From Caballeronia sp. (GTDB lineage Bacteria; Pseudomonadota; Gammaproteobacteria; Burkholderiales; Burkholderiaceae), in the NCBI RefSeq assembly GCF_028292365.1, contig NZ_JAQGMM010000651.1:1-42065 (forward strand): a stretch of 42,065 bases of DNA. Reading direction: 5' to 3'. Positions 17,020 to 25,809 of this stretch are shown one piece after another (position 1 is the first letter of the stretch; each line of letters opens with the position of its first letter). The translations under genes and the position numbers were made by a program. The notes beneath the pieces were generated by a model. It searched no databases, was not told the DNA's origin, and saw only the letters and a program-made list of their open reading frames with translations.

Positions 17020-18138
17020 TCAGGCTTGAACTGCTTCGAGTTCATTCCTGCTCGTTTTGCTGTCTGCCTGTGCAACTGCCGCGTGCACCAGCGGCAACAG
17101 ATCGCGCCCATAACCTAATGCATCTTCCAGCGGATCGAAGCCCCGGATCAGGAACGTCGAGATGCCCAGGCGGTAATACTCGATCAACGCTTCCGTCACT
17201 TGCTCGGGCGTGCCGACGAGCGACGTGGAGTTGCCGGCCGCTTTTGTCAGCGCGGTGATGCCGGTCCACAGACGCTTGTCCACTACGGTGCCTTTAGCGG
17301 CTTCGGCAAGCAGACGTTGCGCACCGACGTTCTTGGGTTCTGTCGGGCGACGCGTAAAGTTAGGATTGCTTTTTACCACCTCAGTAGCGCGTGCGAGGAT
17401 CGATTCCGCACGTGCCCAGGCGGCATCTTCCGTCGAAGCGATGATCGGGCGCAGCGAAAGGCTGAAGCGAATAGCGTTCTCACGCCCATACGGTCTGGCG
17501 GCTGCGCGCACCCGGGCGATGGTCTCAGCGACCTGGGCCAGCGACTCGCCCCACAGCGCAAAAACGTCGGCATGCTTGCCCGCGACCTGGATTGCCGCTT
17601 CCGACGAACCGCCGAAATACACCGGCAGATGCGGCTTCTGCACGGGACGAACGAGCGACCGGTGACCCTTCACCCGATAGAACGTGCCCTCATGATCAAA
17701 CGGTGTTTCGCTGGTCCATGAGCGTTTAACGACGTCGAGATATTCATCGGTGCGCTTGTAGCGGTCGTCATGCTCGAGGAAATCGCCGTCGCGTTGCTGC
17801 TCGGTATTGTCGCCGCCGGAGATGATGTGGACGGCGGTGCGGCCTGCGCTGAAGTGATCGAGCGTGGCGAGTTGACGGGCGGCGAGCGTCGGCGCGACAA
17901 ACCCCGGCCGATGCGCAAGCAGGATGCCCAAACGCTTCGTTTGTTGCGCCACGAACGACGCGATCTGGAAGCCGTCCGGCGACGCACTTGAATGAGCGAT
18001 CAGCACGCGGTCGAAACCACCATATTCATGCGCTTGCGCGACCGCCGCAATGTACGGCGGATTGACCGCGGGTCCTTGCGGCAAGTGGATTTCGCTTGAT
18101 TCCTGATGGCTCACATAGCCGATGAATTCAACGCTCAT
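17020..18138 (-). CDS. LLM-class flavin-dependent monooxygenase, SsuD-related, copy 1
   Basis: A 372-residue bacterial-luciferase-like monooxygenase with the fold landmarks of SsuD: APTLAARQLATLDHFSAGR, a YFGGSSEAA segment and a C-terminal LIRGFDPLEDALGYGRDLLP. From memory of E. coli SsuD, the positions of Cys54, Arg226 and His228 read non-Cys, Ser and Arg here, so it is probably not a classical alkanesulfonate monooxygenase. It is the last gene of the six-gene organosulfur operon, and its ATG overlaps the stop of the acyl-CoA-dehydrogenase-like gene in ATGA. It needs FMNH2 from a separate reductase, and no reductase gene lies nearby. Cleavage of a C-S or similar bond is inferred from context. 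Confidence 0.85.
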   Translation of the reverse strand: MSVEFIGYVSHQESSEIHLPQGPAVNPPYIAAVAQAHEYGGFDRVLIAHSSASPDGFQIASFVAQQTKRLGILLAHRPGFVAPTLAARQLATLDHFSAGRTAVHIISGGDNTEQQRDGDFLEHDDRYKRTDEYLDVVKRSWTSETPFDHEGTFYRVKGHRSLVRPVQKPHLPVYFGGSSEAAIQVAGKHADVFALWGESLAQVAETIARVRAAARPYGRENAIRFSLSLRPIIASTEDAAWARAESILARATEVVKSNPNFTRRPTEPKNVGAQRLLAEAAKGTVVDKRLWTGITALTKAAGNSTSLVGTPEQVTEALIEYYRLGISTFLIRGFDPLEDALGYGRDLLPLVHAAVAQADSKTSRNELEAVQA

Positions 18139-19367
18139 AGTGGTGCTCCCTTAAGAGATTGTCTAGCTTGAAGCGTGGCGAAACCGGTGCGCCCGAATGC
18201 GCTAAGCAGCGCGTCGTTTTGCGGCGTATGAATGCGCGAGCACAGCACGTCGCGATGATGGCGTTCGAGTGGGTTGTTGCGGCTTAGCCCCGGATTGCCG
18301 CTGGCCTCAACGGCGAGTTCAACGGCGGCGATCGCGTTTTGCGTCACGAGATACTTGATGGCGGGTGCTTCATGCAGCGGAATGTTGCCCTTCGAGCCCG
18401 CGTCCAGCAGCACGCGGTTGTTGAGCAGCAACGCGTCGATACGACCAAGCGTCTGCTGGAAACTGCCCAAGCTCGACAGCGGTGCACCGAGGTTGGCGGG
18501 TTTGCGGTCAGAGGCCCACGATGCAAACCAGTCGCGGGCAGACTGGGCGACGGCGTCGTAGATCGATGAAAGCAGCACGTTCATCCACAGCGTGGTGAGC
18601 GGGTCCATGCCGCTCGCGGCGATCTCGGGAGAGTTGAAATCGACTGCGTGAGCAGCAGGAACACGCACGTTCTCGAAGATCACCTCGTGACTGCCGGTTG
18701 CGCGCATGCCGAGGTGATTCCACGGTTCGCCGAACCGAATGCCAATCGTATCGCGATGCACCAGGAATGTTCCCACGCGAGGCGGGCTTTCGTCCGTGCG
18801 GCCCCAAACAGCGAACCAAGTCAGGCCCGGGCTGCCCGTCGAATAGATCTTGCTGCCGTTGAGGATCCACGCCTCGCCGTTATCGGTCAGGCGCCCGATC
18901 GTGCCGGGCAAACCACCGCGCGAGGGCGAGCCTAACTCCGGCTCCACGCGCAGCGAGTTGATGAGCGCGCCGTTTTCTACCGCATCGCGGGCGACTTGTT
19001 CCTTCAACGCTTGCGGCCAGTTCGGGTTGGCCTGCAGGCGCAGATGGTAAAGACATTGCATCACGAGGATCAGCGCCGTCGACGGCTCGCCACGCGCAAT
19101 CGCACGCACTACTTTGAGTACTTGCGGCAATGTCGCCTGCCTGCCGCCGAGCGCTTGCGGCACCGTCAGCGCGAGCAAGCCAGCGCTTCGCAAACGCGCG
19201 AGGTTGTCGTGGGGAAAGATTGCGTCACGATCCAGCAAGCCAGCGCTCGCAGCGAAATCCTGAGTGAGCGCGGCGAGCCATTGATCGGCGGCAGTGCTGT
19301 CGAGATCGGCGAGGGCGTTGAGCGCAATCGGGTCTCGCAGCGCTGTGGGCGGATGCCGTACGTTCAT
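18135..19367 (-). CDS. Acyl-CoA dehydrogenase-like flavoprotein (SfnB/DszC group)
   Basis: A 410-residue protein of the acyl-CoA dehydrogenase fold. An N-terminal helical domain is followed by a flavin-contact beta segment (WILNGSKIYSTGSPG) and a C-terminal four-helix bundle. It lacks an obvious catalytic-base glutamate context and lies among sulfonate genes, which matches the SfnB/DszC type: FMNH2-using monooxygenases or oxidoreductases of organosulfur breakdown. Its stop overlaps the start of the LLM monooxygenase gene (ATGA) and it starts 25 bases after the binding-protein gene. Substrate unknown; a desulfurisation step is inferred. Confidence 0.84.
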   Translation of the reverse strand: MNVRHPPTALRDPIALNALADLDSTAADQWLAALTQDFAASAGLLDRDAIFPHDNLARLRSAGLLALTVPQALGGRQATLPQVLKVVRAIARGEPSTALILVMQCLYHLRLQANPNWPQALKEQVARDAVENGALINSLRVEPELGSPSRGGLPGTIGRLTDNGEAWILNGSKIYSTGSPGLTWFAVWGRTDESPPRVGTFLVHRDTIGIRFGEPWNHLGMRATGSHEVIFENVRVPAAHAVDFNSPEIAASGMDPLTTLWMNVLLSSIYDAVAQSARDWFASWASDRKPANLGAPLSSLGSFQQTLGRIDALLLNNRVLLDAGSKGNIPLHEAPAIKYLVTQNAIAAVELAVEASGNPGLSRNNPLERHHRDVLCSRIHTPQNDALLSAFGRTGFATLQARQSLKGAPL

Positions 19368-19392
19368 CGGAAAGTCCGTTAGTTGACGAGTG

Positions 19393-20328
19393 TTAATGCG
19401 CTGTGAACTGGGCGTCGAAACTTGGCGTGACGTCGAGCGTTGTCTTGATCACGCCGGCGCGAACGTAGAGATCGGCGGTGCGTTGCTGTTCGGCGATCAC
19501 CTTGCTGTCGATCGTGATCGGCTTCAACTGCGCTCGCTGATACACCACCTTCAGCACATCGGCGGGCAGGTGCGTGACGCGTGACTGGATAGCCGCGACC
19601 TCGTCGGGATGCGATAACGCCCATTGTTGACCGGCCGCTACGCGCCGCACGAAGTCATCTATTTGCGCGCGTTTGGTCTTGATCGATTCATCGGTAGCCG
19701 CCTGAAAGCTCAGTCCCGATGAAAGGCCCACACCATTCGCGATGCTGCGATTGTTATCGCGCAATTCACCGAGCGCGACATACGGGTCCCACGTGGACCA
19801 CGCATCGACGTTGCCCGATTCGAGCGCTGACTTCGCATCGGCGGGTTGCATGAACGCAAGCGTCACGTCAGAGAGCTTGATGCCCGCGCGTTCGAGCGTC
19901 GCGATGGCCAGAAAATGGCCGATGGAACCGCGCGTGGTCGCAATTCGTTTGCCCTTCAGATCGGCTGCACTTTTGATGGGGGAGCCGGCCGGCACGAGGA
20001 TCGCGAGGTCGACGGGTTGGGAGCGGGTTGCCGCTACCGCGCGTACGCGTGCGCCGGCGGCGTAAGCGAAGATCAGTGGGGCATCGCCGAGACCGCCTAT
20101 ATCGATTGCGCCTGCATTCAAGGCCTCACCGAGCGGTTGCGCGGCGGGGAAGTTGAACCACTCGATCTGGTACGGCACGTCTTTCAACTGGCCGGATGCT
20201 TCGAGAACGCCGCGTGTCTGCAACTGCTGGTCGCCGACCTTCAGAACGGGTTCGGCTACCGAAGTCAGAGGATGCAGCGCGGTGAATGAGGCAAGCGCGG
20301 CGATCAACAGGAGGCTGAGTCGTTTCAT
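19393..20328 (-). CDS. Periplasmic ABC substrate-binding protein, aliphatic sulfonate type
   Basis: A 311-residue SsuA-like binding protein. It has a Sec signal peptide (MKRL followed by a hydrophobic core and a TSVA cleavage site before residue 26) and a typical two-lobe NMT1-like body with GGLGDAPLIFAYAAGA and VDAWSTWDPYVALGE. A GGAAG precedes the ATG at 20328. It has no permease or ATPase gene in its operon; the importer at 3616-5207 could accept it. Unlike the Tat lipoprotein paralogue at 5302-6288, this one has no lipobox and should be a free periplasmic protein. Substrate inferred as an organosulfonate or sulfur-containing acid. Confidence 0.86.
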   Translation of the reverse strand: MKRLSLLLIAALASFTALHPLTSVAEPVLKVGDQQLQTRGVLEASGQLKDVPYQIEWFNFPAAQPLGEALNAGAIDIGGLGDAPLIFAYAAGARVRAVAATRSQPVDLAILVPAGSPIKSAADLKGKRIATTRGSIGHFLAIATLERAGIKLSDVTLAFMQPADAKSALESGNVDAWSTWDPYVALGELRDNNRSIANGVGLSSGLSFQAATDESIKTKRAQIDDFVRRVAAGQQWALSHPDEVAAIQSRVTHLPADVLKVVYQRAQLKPITIDSKVIAEQQRTADLYVRAGVIKTTLDVTPSFDAQFTAH

Positions 20329-20424
20329 GAATCTTCCATGCAGGAAAAAGCATTAACGATACGGTCCGCCGCGGCATTAGACAAACGCATTGTTCTGCTT
20401 TGCTAAGCGCCTAAATTGGAATGA

Positions 20425-20440
20425 CGCGGCTTGAACCGCG
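20425..20440 (-). other. Short hairpin in the rhodanese to binding-protein gap
   Basis: CGCGG / CCGCG inverted repeat with a six-base loop, inside the only sizeable gap (131 bases) of the organosulfur operon. It may be an attenuator or mRNA-processing element, which would let the periplasmic binding protein be made in excess. No T-run follows, so a terminator is not supported. Confidence 0.3.
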
Positions 20441-20459
20441 CCACGTCACTCCAGCTATT

Positions 20460-22049
20460 TCAGATCACGAAGAAGCCATGCGTGCCGTCACGTTCGAGTT
20501 GCGCGACGAGCCCGTACTCCCACTCAAGGTACGCGTTCATCGCTTCGTGCGGAGCGTCGGTGCCTTCATACGGACGCCGATACCGATCGATCCTCGGCGA
20601 CGCCAAATGGGTCTCGCCTTTCGCAAGCGGCAGGCCTGCCGCAATCCATGCAGCGGTACCGCCTTCGAGCAACAGGACAGGCTTTGATGTAAGCGCCGCC
20701 ACGTCCGGTCCGGCGAACGCAGCAAGCGCGCTCGATCCGCACGTGACCACGTATTGCTTTGCGTCCGGCAACGCGGGCAAGTCGAGCGCCAGCCGCGAGC
20801 GCACGGTCCACCATGCGCCGGGAATGTGTCCCTTCACATGGTTGGCGCTTGCCGTGAAGTCGAGCACGATGGTCTGGCTCGCGGGATTATCGAGTAGCGC
20901 GGCGAGTTCATTCGCGGTGATCGTAGGCGTGGGGGCGGGCAGCGGTTTTGCAGCGCGCCACGGGACTTGTTCGGTCAGGTCGGCGCTCGTTGCATCGTCG
21001 ATTACATAGACGTCGATGTTCATCTGCGCAAGCCATGATGCCGACATGTTGGCGCGCACGCCGTCGTCGTCGAAGAGGACCACGCGAGCGCCTCGGACCG
21101 GTGCGAACATCTCCGTTTCCTGCACGAGCTGCCCGCCCGGCGCGCCTTGAAAACCCGCTGCATGGGCGTGCTCGTATTCGGCCGGCGTGCGGACATCGAA
21201 GCGATACGTCGTGCGGTTCGCATCGTCTGCCCAGCGCTTCGCCTCTGCGAACGTCGTGCGTTTCACGCCCGCGCGATCGGCCACGGCCCGGGCCGCTTCG
21301 CGGGAAGCGGCGTCGGTGCGGCCGTCGTCGGTGGCGAACTGCCGCGCGCTGCCATGCGCAAGCGACTGCCCTGCGAGCAGCCAGCCGATCGTGCCGTTGC
21401 GCAACGCCGCCACCGGGTTCGGAAGGCCGGCATTCACCAGCGACTGCGTGCCGATGATGCTGCGCGTGCGCCCCGCGCAATTCACGATCACGCGTGTCTT
21501 GGGATCGGGCGCGAGCGCACGGGCACGCAACACGAGTTCGGCGCCCGGCACGCTGATACTGCCCGGGATGTTCATCGTCTGATATTCGTCGTAGCGGCGT
21601 GCGTCCAGCACGACTACGTCCTCGCCGCTTTTCAGCAATGCGTCGACTGCTTCAGCCGATAACGCCGGCGTATGCCGCTTCGCTTCCACGAACTCGCCGA
21701 ACGCCTTGCTGGGCACGTTGACATCACGGAACACTTCGCCGCCTGCGCGTTCCCAGCCTTTCAGACCGCCTTCGAACAACGCAACATCGGTATACCCGAG
21801 TTCTTCGAACTTGCGCGCGGCACGTTCCGCTAGACCTTCGCCGTCATCGAGCAGAACGATCGGCACGCTCTTGCGCGGCAGCTTCGTGAAGGCGTCAAAT
21901 TCAATCTTGGACAACGACACGTTCGCAGCAAACAAGGGATGACGTTGCGCGTGCGGATCCTCTTCGCGGACATCGAGGAAGGCTATTTCGCGCTTTGAAA
22001 GCAGGGCGTCGCGCACGTCGTTGAAGCTGCGCTGGGAGATGGCGCTCAT
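20460..22049 (-). CDS. Four-domain rhodanese-like sulfurtransferase
   Basis: A 529-residue protein with four consecutive rhodanese modules. Domain 1 (about 1-110) has Asp in place of the active cysteine (LLDDGEG). Domain 2 (about 125-235) has the active loop NCAGRTRS with Cys191. Domain 3 (about 262-355) is again inactive (LFDDDGVRA). Domain 4 (about 375-460) has Cys437 in TCGSSALA. Active and inactive domains thus alternate, like two tandem thiosulfate-sulfurtransferase units. Its ATG overlaps the thiol dioxygenase stop (ATGA). Sulfane sulfur handling downstream of thiol oxidation is the likely role. Confidence 0.88.
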   Translation of the reverse strand: MSAISQRSFNDVRDALLSKREIAFLDVREEDPHAQRHPLFAANVSLSKIEFDAFTKLPRKSVPIVLLDDGEGLAERAARKFEELGYTDVALFEGGLKGWERAGGEVFRDVNVPSKAFGEFVEAKRHTPALSAEAVDALLKSGEDVVVLDARRYDEYQTMNIPGSISVPGAELVLRARALAPDPKTRVIVNCAGRTRSIIGTQSLVNAGLPNPVAALRNGTIGWLLAGQSLAHGSARQFATDDGRTDAASREAARAVADRAGVKRTTFAEAKRWADDANRTTYRFDVRTPAEYEHAHAAGFQGAPGGQLVQETEMFAPVRGARVVLFDDDGVRANMSASWLAQMNIDVYVIDDATSADLTEQVPWRAAKPLPAPTPTITANELAALLDNPASQTIVLDFTASANHVKGHIPGAWWTVRSRLALDLPALPDAKQYVVTCGSSALAAFAGPDVAALTSKPVLLLEGGTAAWIAAGLPLAKGETHLASPRIDRYRRPYEGTDAPHEAMNAYLEWEYGLVAQLERDGTHGFFVI

Positions 22050-22642
22050 GAGTCGAGTCGTTCCTTCGAAAGGTTCCAGAGGTTGGGGAGCGTGTCGTTC
22101 GTATAGCCGGAGATGAAGGGCTTTGGCGGACCGTCAGCGGGATAGACGTGCCGCGAGATACCGCCGATGTTCGCACCGTACACATGAATGCTGATGGACA
22201 CACGGTCGTCGAACGCATTGCTTACGCGATGAATATCGCCGATGGAGGGTGACACCGCAGCCACAGCGCCTCGTTCGAGCAACTGGTCTTCGCCCAATGT
22301 AACGAGCGCTCCGTCGTCGTTGCGTGCATACGAGCGTGCGCCTTCCGCGCCGCGCAATATGCCGACGAGACCCCACACCGTGTGATTGTGGACGGGCGTT
22401 TGCTGACCCGGTCCCCACACGAAGCTGACGACCGAGAAACGTTGACGGGCATCGGTATAAAGCAGGAATTGCTGATAGCGATCAGGCGACGGTTGCGCGT
22501 AGGTATCGGGCAGCCAATCGTCTTCGGCTATCAGCTTGCCGAGCGCAACGGCCCCTTTTTCAAGCAGGTGCGCTTCAGGTAAATTTGAATCGACGAGTTG
22601 CGCAATCTCGCTGACAAATCCGCGCAGTTTTTCATGGCTCAT
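22046..22642 (-). CDS. Cupin thiol dioxygenase, probable 3-mercaptopropionate dioxygenase
   Basis: A 198-residue cupin. The Fe(II) ligands are His85 and His87 (PVHNHTVWG) and His138 (GDIHRV), with the Ser151-His153-Tyr155 triad in SIHVYG. At the substrate-carboxylate position this protein has Gln58 (YQQFLLY), where mammalian-type cysteine dioxygenases have Arg. Gln here, with a constant offset of four residues from the P. aeruginosa enzyme as I recall it, marks the 3-mercaptopropionate dioxygenase type. It would turn a thiol into a sulfinate. It sits 14 bases after an LLM monooxygenase gene and overlaps the rhodanese gene. Cysteine or mercaptosuccinate as substrate cannot be excluded. Confidence 0.86.
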   Translation of the reverse strand: MSHEKLRGFVSEIAQLVDSNLPEAHLLEKGAVALGKLIAEDDWLPDTYAQPSPDRYQQFLLYTDARQRFSVVSFVWGPGQQTPVHNHTVWGLVGILRGAEGARSYARNDDGALVTLGEDQLLERGAVAAVSPSIGDIHRVSNAFDDRVSISIHVYGANIGGISRHVYPADGPPKPFISGYTNDTLPNLWNLSKERLDS

Positions 22643-22656
22643 CGCTGACTGTAGCG

Positions 22657-23733
22657 TTACGCCGCGTGTGCAATTTGCGATGTCAGTTCACGCGTGGCCG
22701 GGATCAGCTCGCGGCCATAATCGAGCGCGTCTTCCAGCGGATCGAAGCCGCGAATCAGGAACGTGGTTACGCCGAGCGCGTGATATTCGGCCAATGTTTG
22801 TGCCACTTGATCCGGAGTGCCAACGAGCGCCGTTGAATTCGACCGGCCGCCAATTTCCTTTGCCACGCCGGTCCACAGGCGATCGTCTGCACGCACGCTG
22901 TCACCCGCTGCGGCGAGCAAGCGGCGCGCGCCTTCGCTTTGCTGCGGGGTTGCTTCACCAAGACCTTGCAACGCACGCAGCCGCCGCGTTTCAGCAAGAA
23001 TATGTTCAGCGCGTTCCCACGCGGCCTTTTCCGTTGCTGCAAGAATTGGCCGGAACGACACGGAGAAGCGCACGTTGCGGCCATGTTTGGCTGCTTCTGC
23101 GCGAACTCGGGTGACCTGTTCGCGCACCTGTTCTTTCGATTCGCCCCACAGCGCATAGACGTCCGCATGTTTGCCCGCGACCTCGATAGCCGGGGCCGAT
23201 GCACCGCCGAAATAGATCGGTACATACGGGGCTTGCTTGGGTTTTACTTCAGAGAAGGCTTTTTCGAAGCGGTAATAGCGGCCTTCGTGATCGAAGGGTT
23301 CGGGTTCGGTCCACACGCGTCGCAGGATTTGCAGGTATTCGTCGGTGCGGGCGTAGCGTTCGTCGTGCGAGAGAAAGTCACCATCGCGGCGTTGCTCGAC
23401 ATCGCTGCCGCCCGAGATGAAGTGGACCGCGAGGCGGCCACCGCTGAGCTGATCGAGCGTGGCGAGCTGGCGTGCGGCCAGGGTCGGCGCGACGAATCCG
23501 GGGCGATGCGCGAGCATGAAGTGGATGCGCTGCGTGACGCCGGCCGCGTAGGCGACGGTCAGCATGGCGTCGGGGCTGGTCGACTGATAGGGCACGAGAA
23601 TGCGGTCGAAGCCGGCTTTTTCGTGCGCCTGGGCGAAGTCGCGGAGGTAGTCGATATCGATTGCCGGGCCGCGCGCCAGATGCGTTTCCGACACTTTTTG
23701 CTGCTGGATCATGCCGATGAATTCGACGCTCAC
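22657..23733 (-). CDS. LLM-class flavin-dependent monooxygenase, SsuD-related, copy 2
   Basis: A 358-residue paralogue of the enzyme at 17020-18138, with which it shares the N-terminus MSVEFIG, the block APTLAARQLATLD and the C-terminal LIRGFDPLEDALDYGREL. As in copy 1, the cysteine, arginine and histidine known from SsuD are not at the expected places. It starts with GTG at 23733; AGGAG lies nine bases upstream. It is the first gene of the operon, so the promoter should lie in 23734-24136. Two non-identical copies at the two ends suggest two related substrates, or a two-component enzyme. Confidence 0.86.
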   Translation of the reverse strand: MSVEFIGMIQQQKVSETHLARGPAIDIDYLRDFAQAHEKAGFDRILVPYQSTSPDAMLTVAYAAGVTQRIHFMLAHRPGFVAPTLAARQLATLDQLSGGRLAVHFISGGSDVEQRRDGDFLSHDERYARTDEYLQILRRVWTEPEPFDHEGRYYRFEKAFSEVKPKQAPYVPIYFGGASAPAIEVAGKHADVYALWGESKEQVREQVTRVRAEAAKHGRNVRFSVSFRPILAATEKAAWERAEHILAETRRLRALQGLGEATPQQSEGARRLLAAAGDSVRADDRLWTGVAKEIGGRSNSTALVGTPDQVAQTLAEYHALGVTTFLIRGFDPLEDALDYGRELIPATRELTSQIAHAA

Positions 23734-24136
23734 GAAAGACGCTCCTCGTTTAACTCACACTGTTGAGCAGTGCGTGAAGAGACGCTTCATGACGCTGCCG
23801 ATAGATTCAAAGGCTAACATCGGCTGACGCAGATCTTAAATATCAAAACGAGCTAAAGATATGGGGTGGGGGTGAATGGGCGCGTGGGGGATTAGAGCGG
23901 AAGGCGCGTGTAAGTGGACTCGACACACAAAATCCGCATAAACCATTGGCGCTCTTGCTATCGCAGTGAACTGTTTTTCAAATTGACGTTAAGGTTTATT
24001 CGCTCTTTGCCGTTAACGTTGATGGCACCGGCTAATTGATGTGAAGGACACAGCACGACGATAAGCGTGTTGGTTCTTCAAGTGACATCGATCCGCATTC
24101 TCCAAAAATAAATAAACGATGTCCGAGGGGTTGTTA
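23734..24136. promoter_or_regulatory. Divergent intergenic region, organosulfur operon and envelope operon
   Basis: A 403-base stretch without a credible gene. Both flanking operons start here in opposite directions. A small inverted repeat ATATC...GATAT (23840-23844 and 23858-23862) lies about 110 bases before the monooxygenase start and could be a regulator site. A TTGACG at 23983-23988 is a possible -35 for the plus-strand operon but has no good -10 at the right distance. The DNA from about 23930 onward is more AT-rich than the left part. Confidence 0.4.
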
Positions 24137-25792
24137 ATGAAAGATATAAGAGGAGCCAAATCGATTTGGCTGGCCACTGCGACTGTTTTTGCCATTTCCG
24201 GCTGCGCAGGTCCGGGAATGCAGCAATCCGGCGGTGGTGACGAACTCAACCATTCCGGCAATGACCTTAACGTATTTGAAAGTACTTTTGCCGATCCTGA
24301 CCCTTGCGCGAATAACAGCAGGAATATCGGCGTCGCCGTCGGGGTGGGACTCGGCGCCATTCTGGGAGCGGTCGTCGCTAACAAAAACAAGGTGGCTGGT
24401 GCTGCAATTGGCGCGGCTGCTGGTGGACTAGCTGGCGGCATGGTGGGACACGCGTTGGATAACCGTCGATGTGCGCTCTCAAAAATCGCTCAAAAGCACA
24501 ATCTGGTTTATTCGTCGCAGACACTGGAAGCAAAGGTTCCGGAAACAGGCAAGACAGAACAGGTCGGCACGACATTTACGCTTGTCGACGCGCCGAGCCA
24601 CGCACAGTTTGAAACCGGATCGGCCAACTTGACGCCCGAAGCCAAGATTTATTTCGGTGAAGTTGCTGAGCAATACCGCACGTCGGTTCGCGTCTCCCAA
24701 GCCTCCGGACAGGCAGATCAGGCGGCAGCCGCGAACGCCAAGATTTTACTGATCGGTCACACTGACGACACCGGCAGCTCTTCACTGAACGCCGACCTGT
24801 CCGAGCGGCGCGCACGAGCTGTTGCCCAGTTGTTTTCGTTGCATGGAATCGCTGCCCAGAACGTGTTCTATCAGGGTGCAGGGGAAACACTACCGGTCGC
24901 GGATAATCACACAGCGGAAGGGCGCGCTGCAAACCGCCGGGTGGAGATCGTCGACCTGACCGGGGCGCGGCCTGACATCCTCGATAGCTACGTTGACAGC
25001 CGGCAGCCAAAGTATCAGTACTATCGAGCCGCATCCGCTCAGGAAGCCTCGGAGCCTGGCAGTGTGGTCGCTTCCGTCAAGCCCGCAACTCCCCGATCAA
25101 AACCCGCCAGCGTGCGTGCTGTTCCAAAGGCGACAGAGTCGGCTGCTAATGCATCCAGCAATGGCGCGGCGCCAGCGGATTCCAATCCGAGCTCCAGCAT
25201 CACAACGGGGAGCGCAATGGACGGTATTGATTTCGGCTGGACCGAAGCGAACCCGACTTCCCTCGGACTTCAGTTCGCGATGATACCGGCGCAAACATCG
25301 TCGTTTTTCTTTTCATCAGCTGTGGCCGACGAAGTCCCCGTTTCAAAGAGCTGCCTGAACGACCGGCCGCGGATATCAAAGTCGATCAAATCAGTCGCGA
25401 ACGATCAAGCGGTCCCGGTTCGTGATCATTTGCAAAATCTGTACGGCAGCAGCTGGGGTGCCGCCTTGAACGGACAGTATCTCGCGTTAAAGGACGTATC
25501 GGTTCTCAAGAATGGAACTGCACCTGGCGCAAAGCCGACGTTGATCGTCTGGAAAGACTACGAACGAAACGGCGGACTTTCCGGGCCACCGCAACTGCGA
25601 TTGACACCTGACGTCAATGCATATGCAGTGAAGGAGGGAGTCCTCTATCGCGTGTTCGTCAAGCAGGCAGGTGTCTTCGACTGCGCCGACATTCTCTTCT
25701 CCAAAGGCCGGGCGTCATCGGGCGAACTGGTGCGCGGAAAAGGCGGGAAGTATTTCACAGTGAATTACGTGCCAACCATTGCACGAACTTAA
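24137..25792 (+). CDS. OmpA-domain outer-membrane lipoprotein with an unrecognised C-terminal region
   Basis: A 551-residue lipoprotein. The signal peptide ends in FAISGC with lipidated Cys23. A glycine-zipper segment (about 64-106) follows, then an OmpA-C/MotB-like peptidoglycan-binding domain (about 155-275), with GHTDDTG, NADLSERRA and NRRVEI motifs. A Ser/Ala/Pro-rich linker (about 300-365) leads to a C-terminal region (about 370-551) I cannot assign. The ATG at 24137 after GAGGGG is preferred over 24119, because it places a basic residue cluster directly before the hydrophobic core. It should be anchored in the outer membrane and bound to peptidoglycan. It is first in a three-gene operon with a membrane protein and a secreted protein. 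Confidence 0.85.
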   Translation: MKDIRGAKSIWLATATVFAISGCAGPGMQQSGGGDELNHSGNDLNVFESTFADPDPCANNSRNIGVAVGVGLGAILGAVVANKNKVAGAAIGAAAGGLAGGMVGHALDNRRCALSKIAQKHNLVYSSQTLEAKVPETGKTEQVGTTFTLVDAPSHAQFETGSANLTPEAKIYFGEVAEQYRTSVRVSQASGQADQAAAANAKILLIGHTDDTGSSSLNADLSERRARAVAQLFSLHGIAAQNVFYQGAGETLPVADNHTAEGRAANRRVEIVDLTGARPDILDSYVDSRQPKYQYYRAASAQEASEPGSVVASVKPATPRSKPASVRAVPKATESAANASSNGAAPADSNPSSSITTGSAMDGIDFGWTEANPTSLGLQFAMIPAQTSSFFFSSAVADEVPVSKSCLNDRPRISKSIKSVANDQAVPVRDHLQNLYGSSWGAALNGQYLALKDVSVLKNGTAPGAKPTLIVWKDYERNGGLSGPPQLRLTPDVNAYAVKEGVLYRVFVKQAGVFDCADILFSKGRASSGELVRGKGGKYFTVNYVPTIART

Positions 25793-25809
25793 GAGGACGG
25801 CGGTAACTC

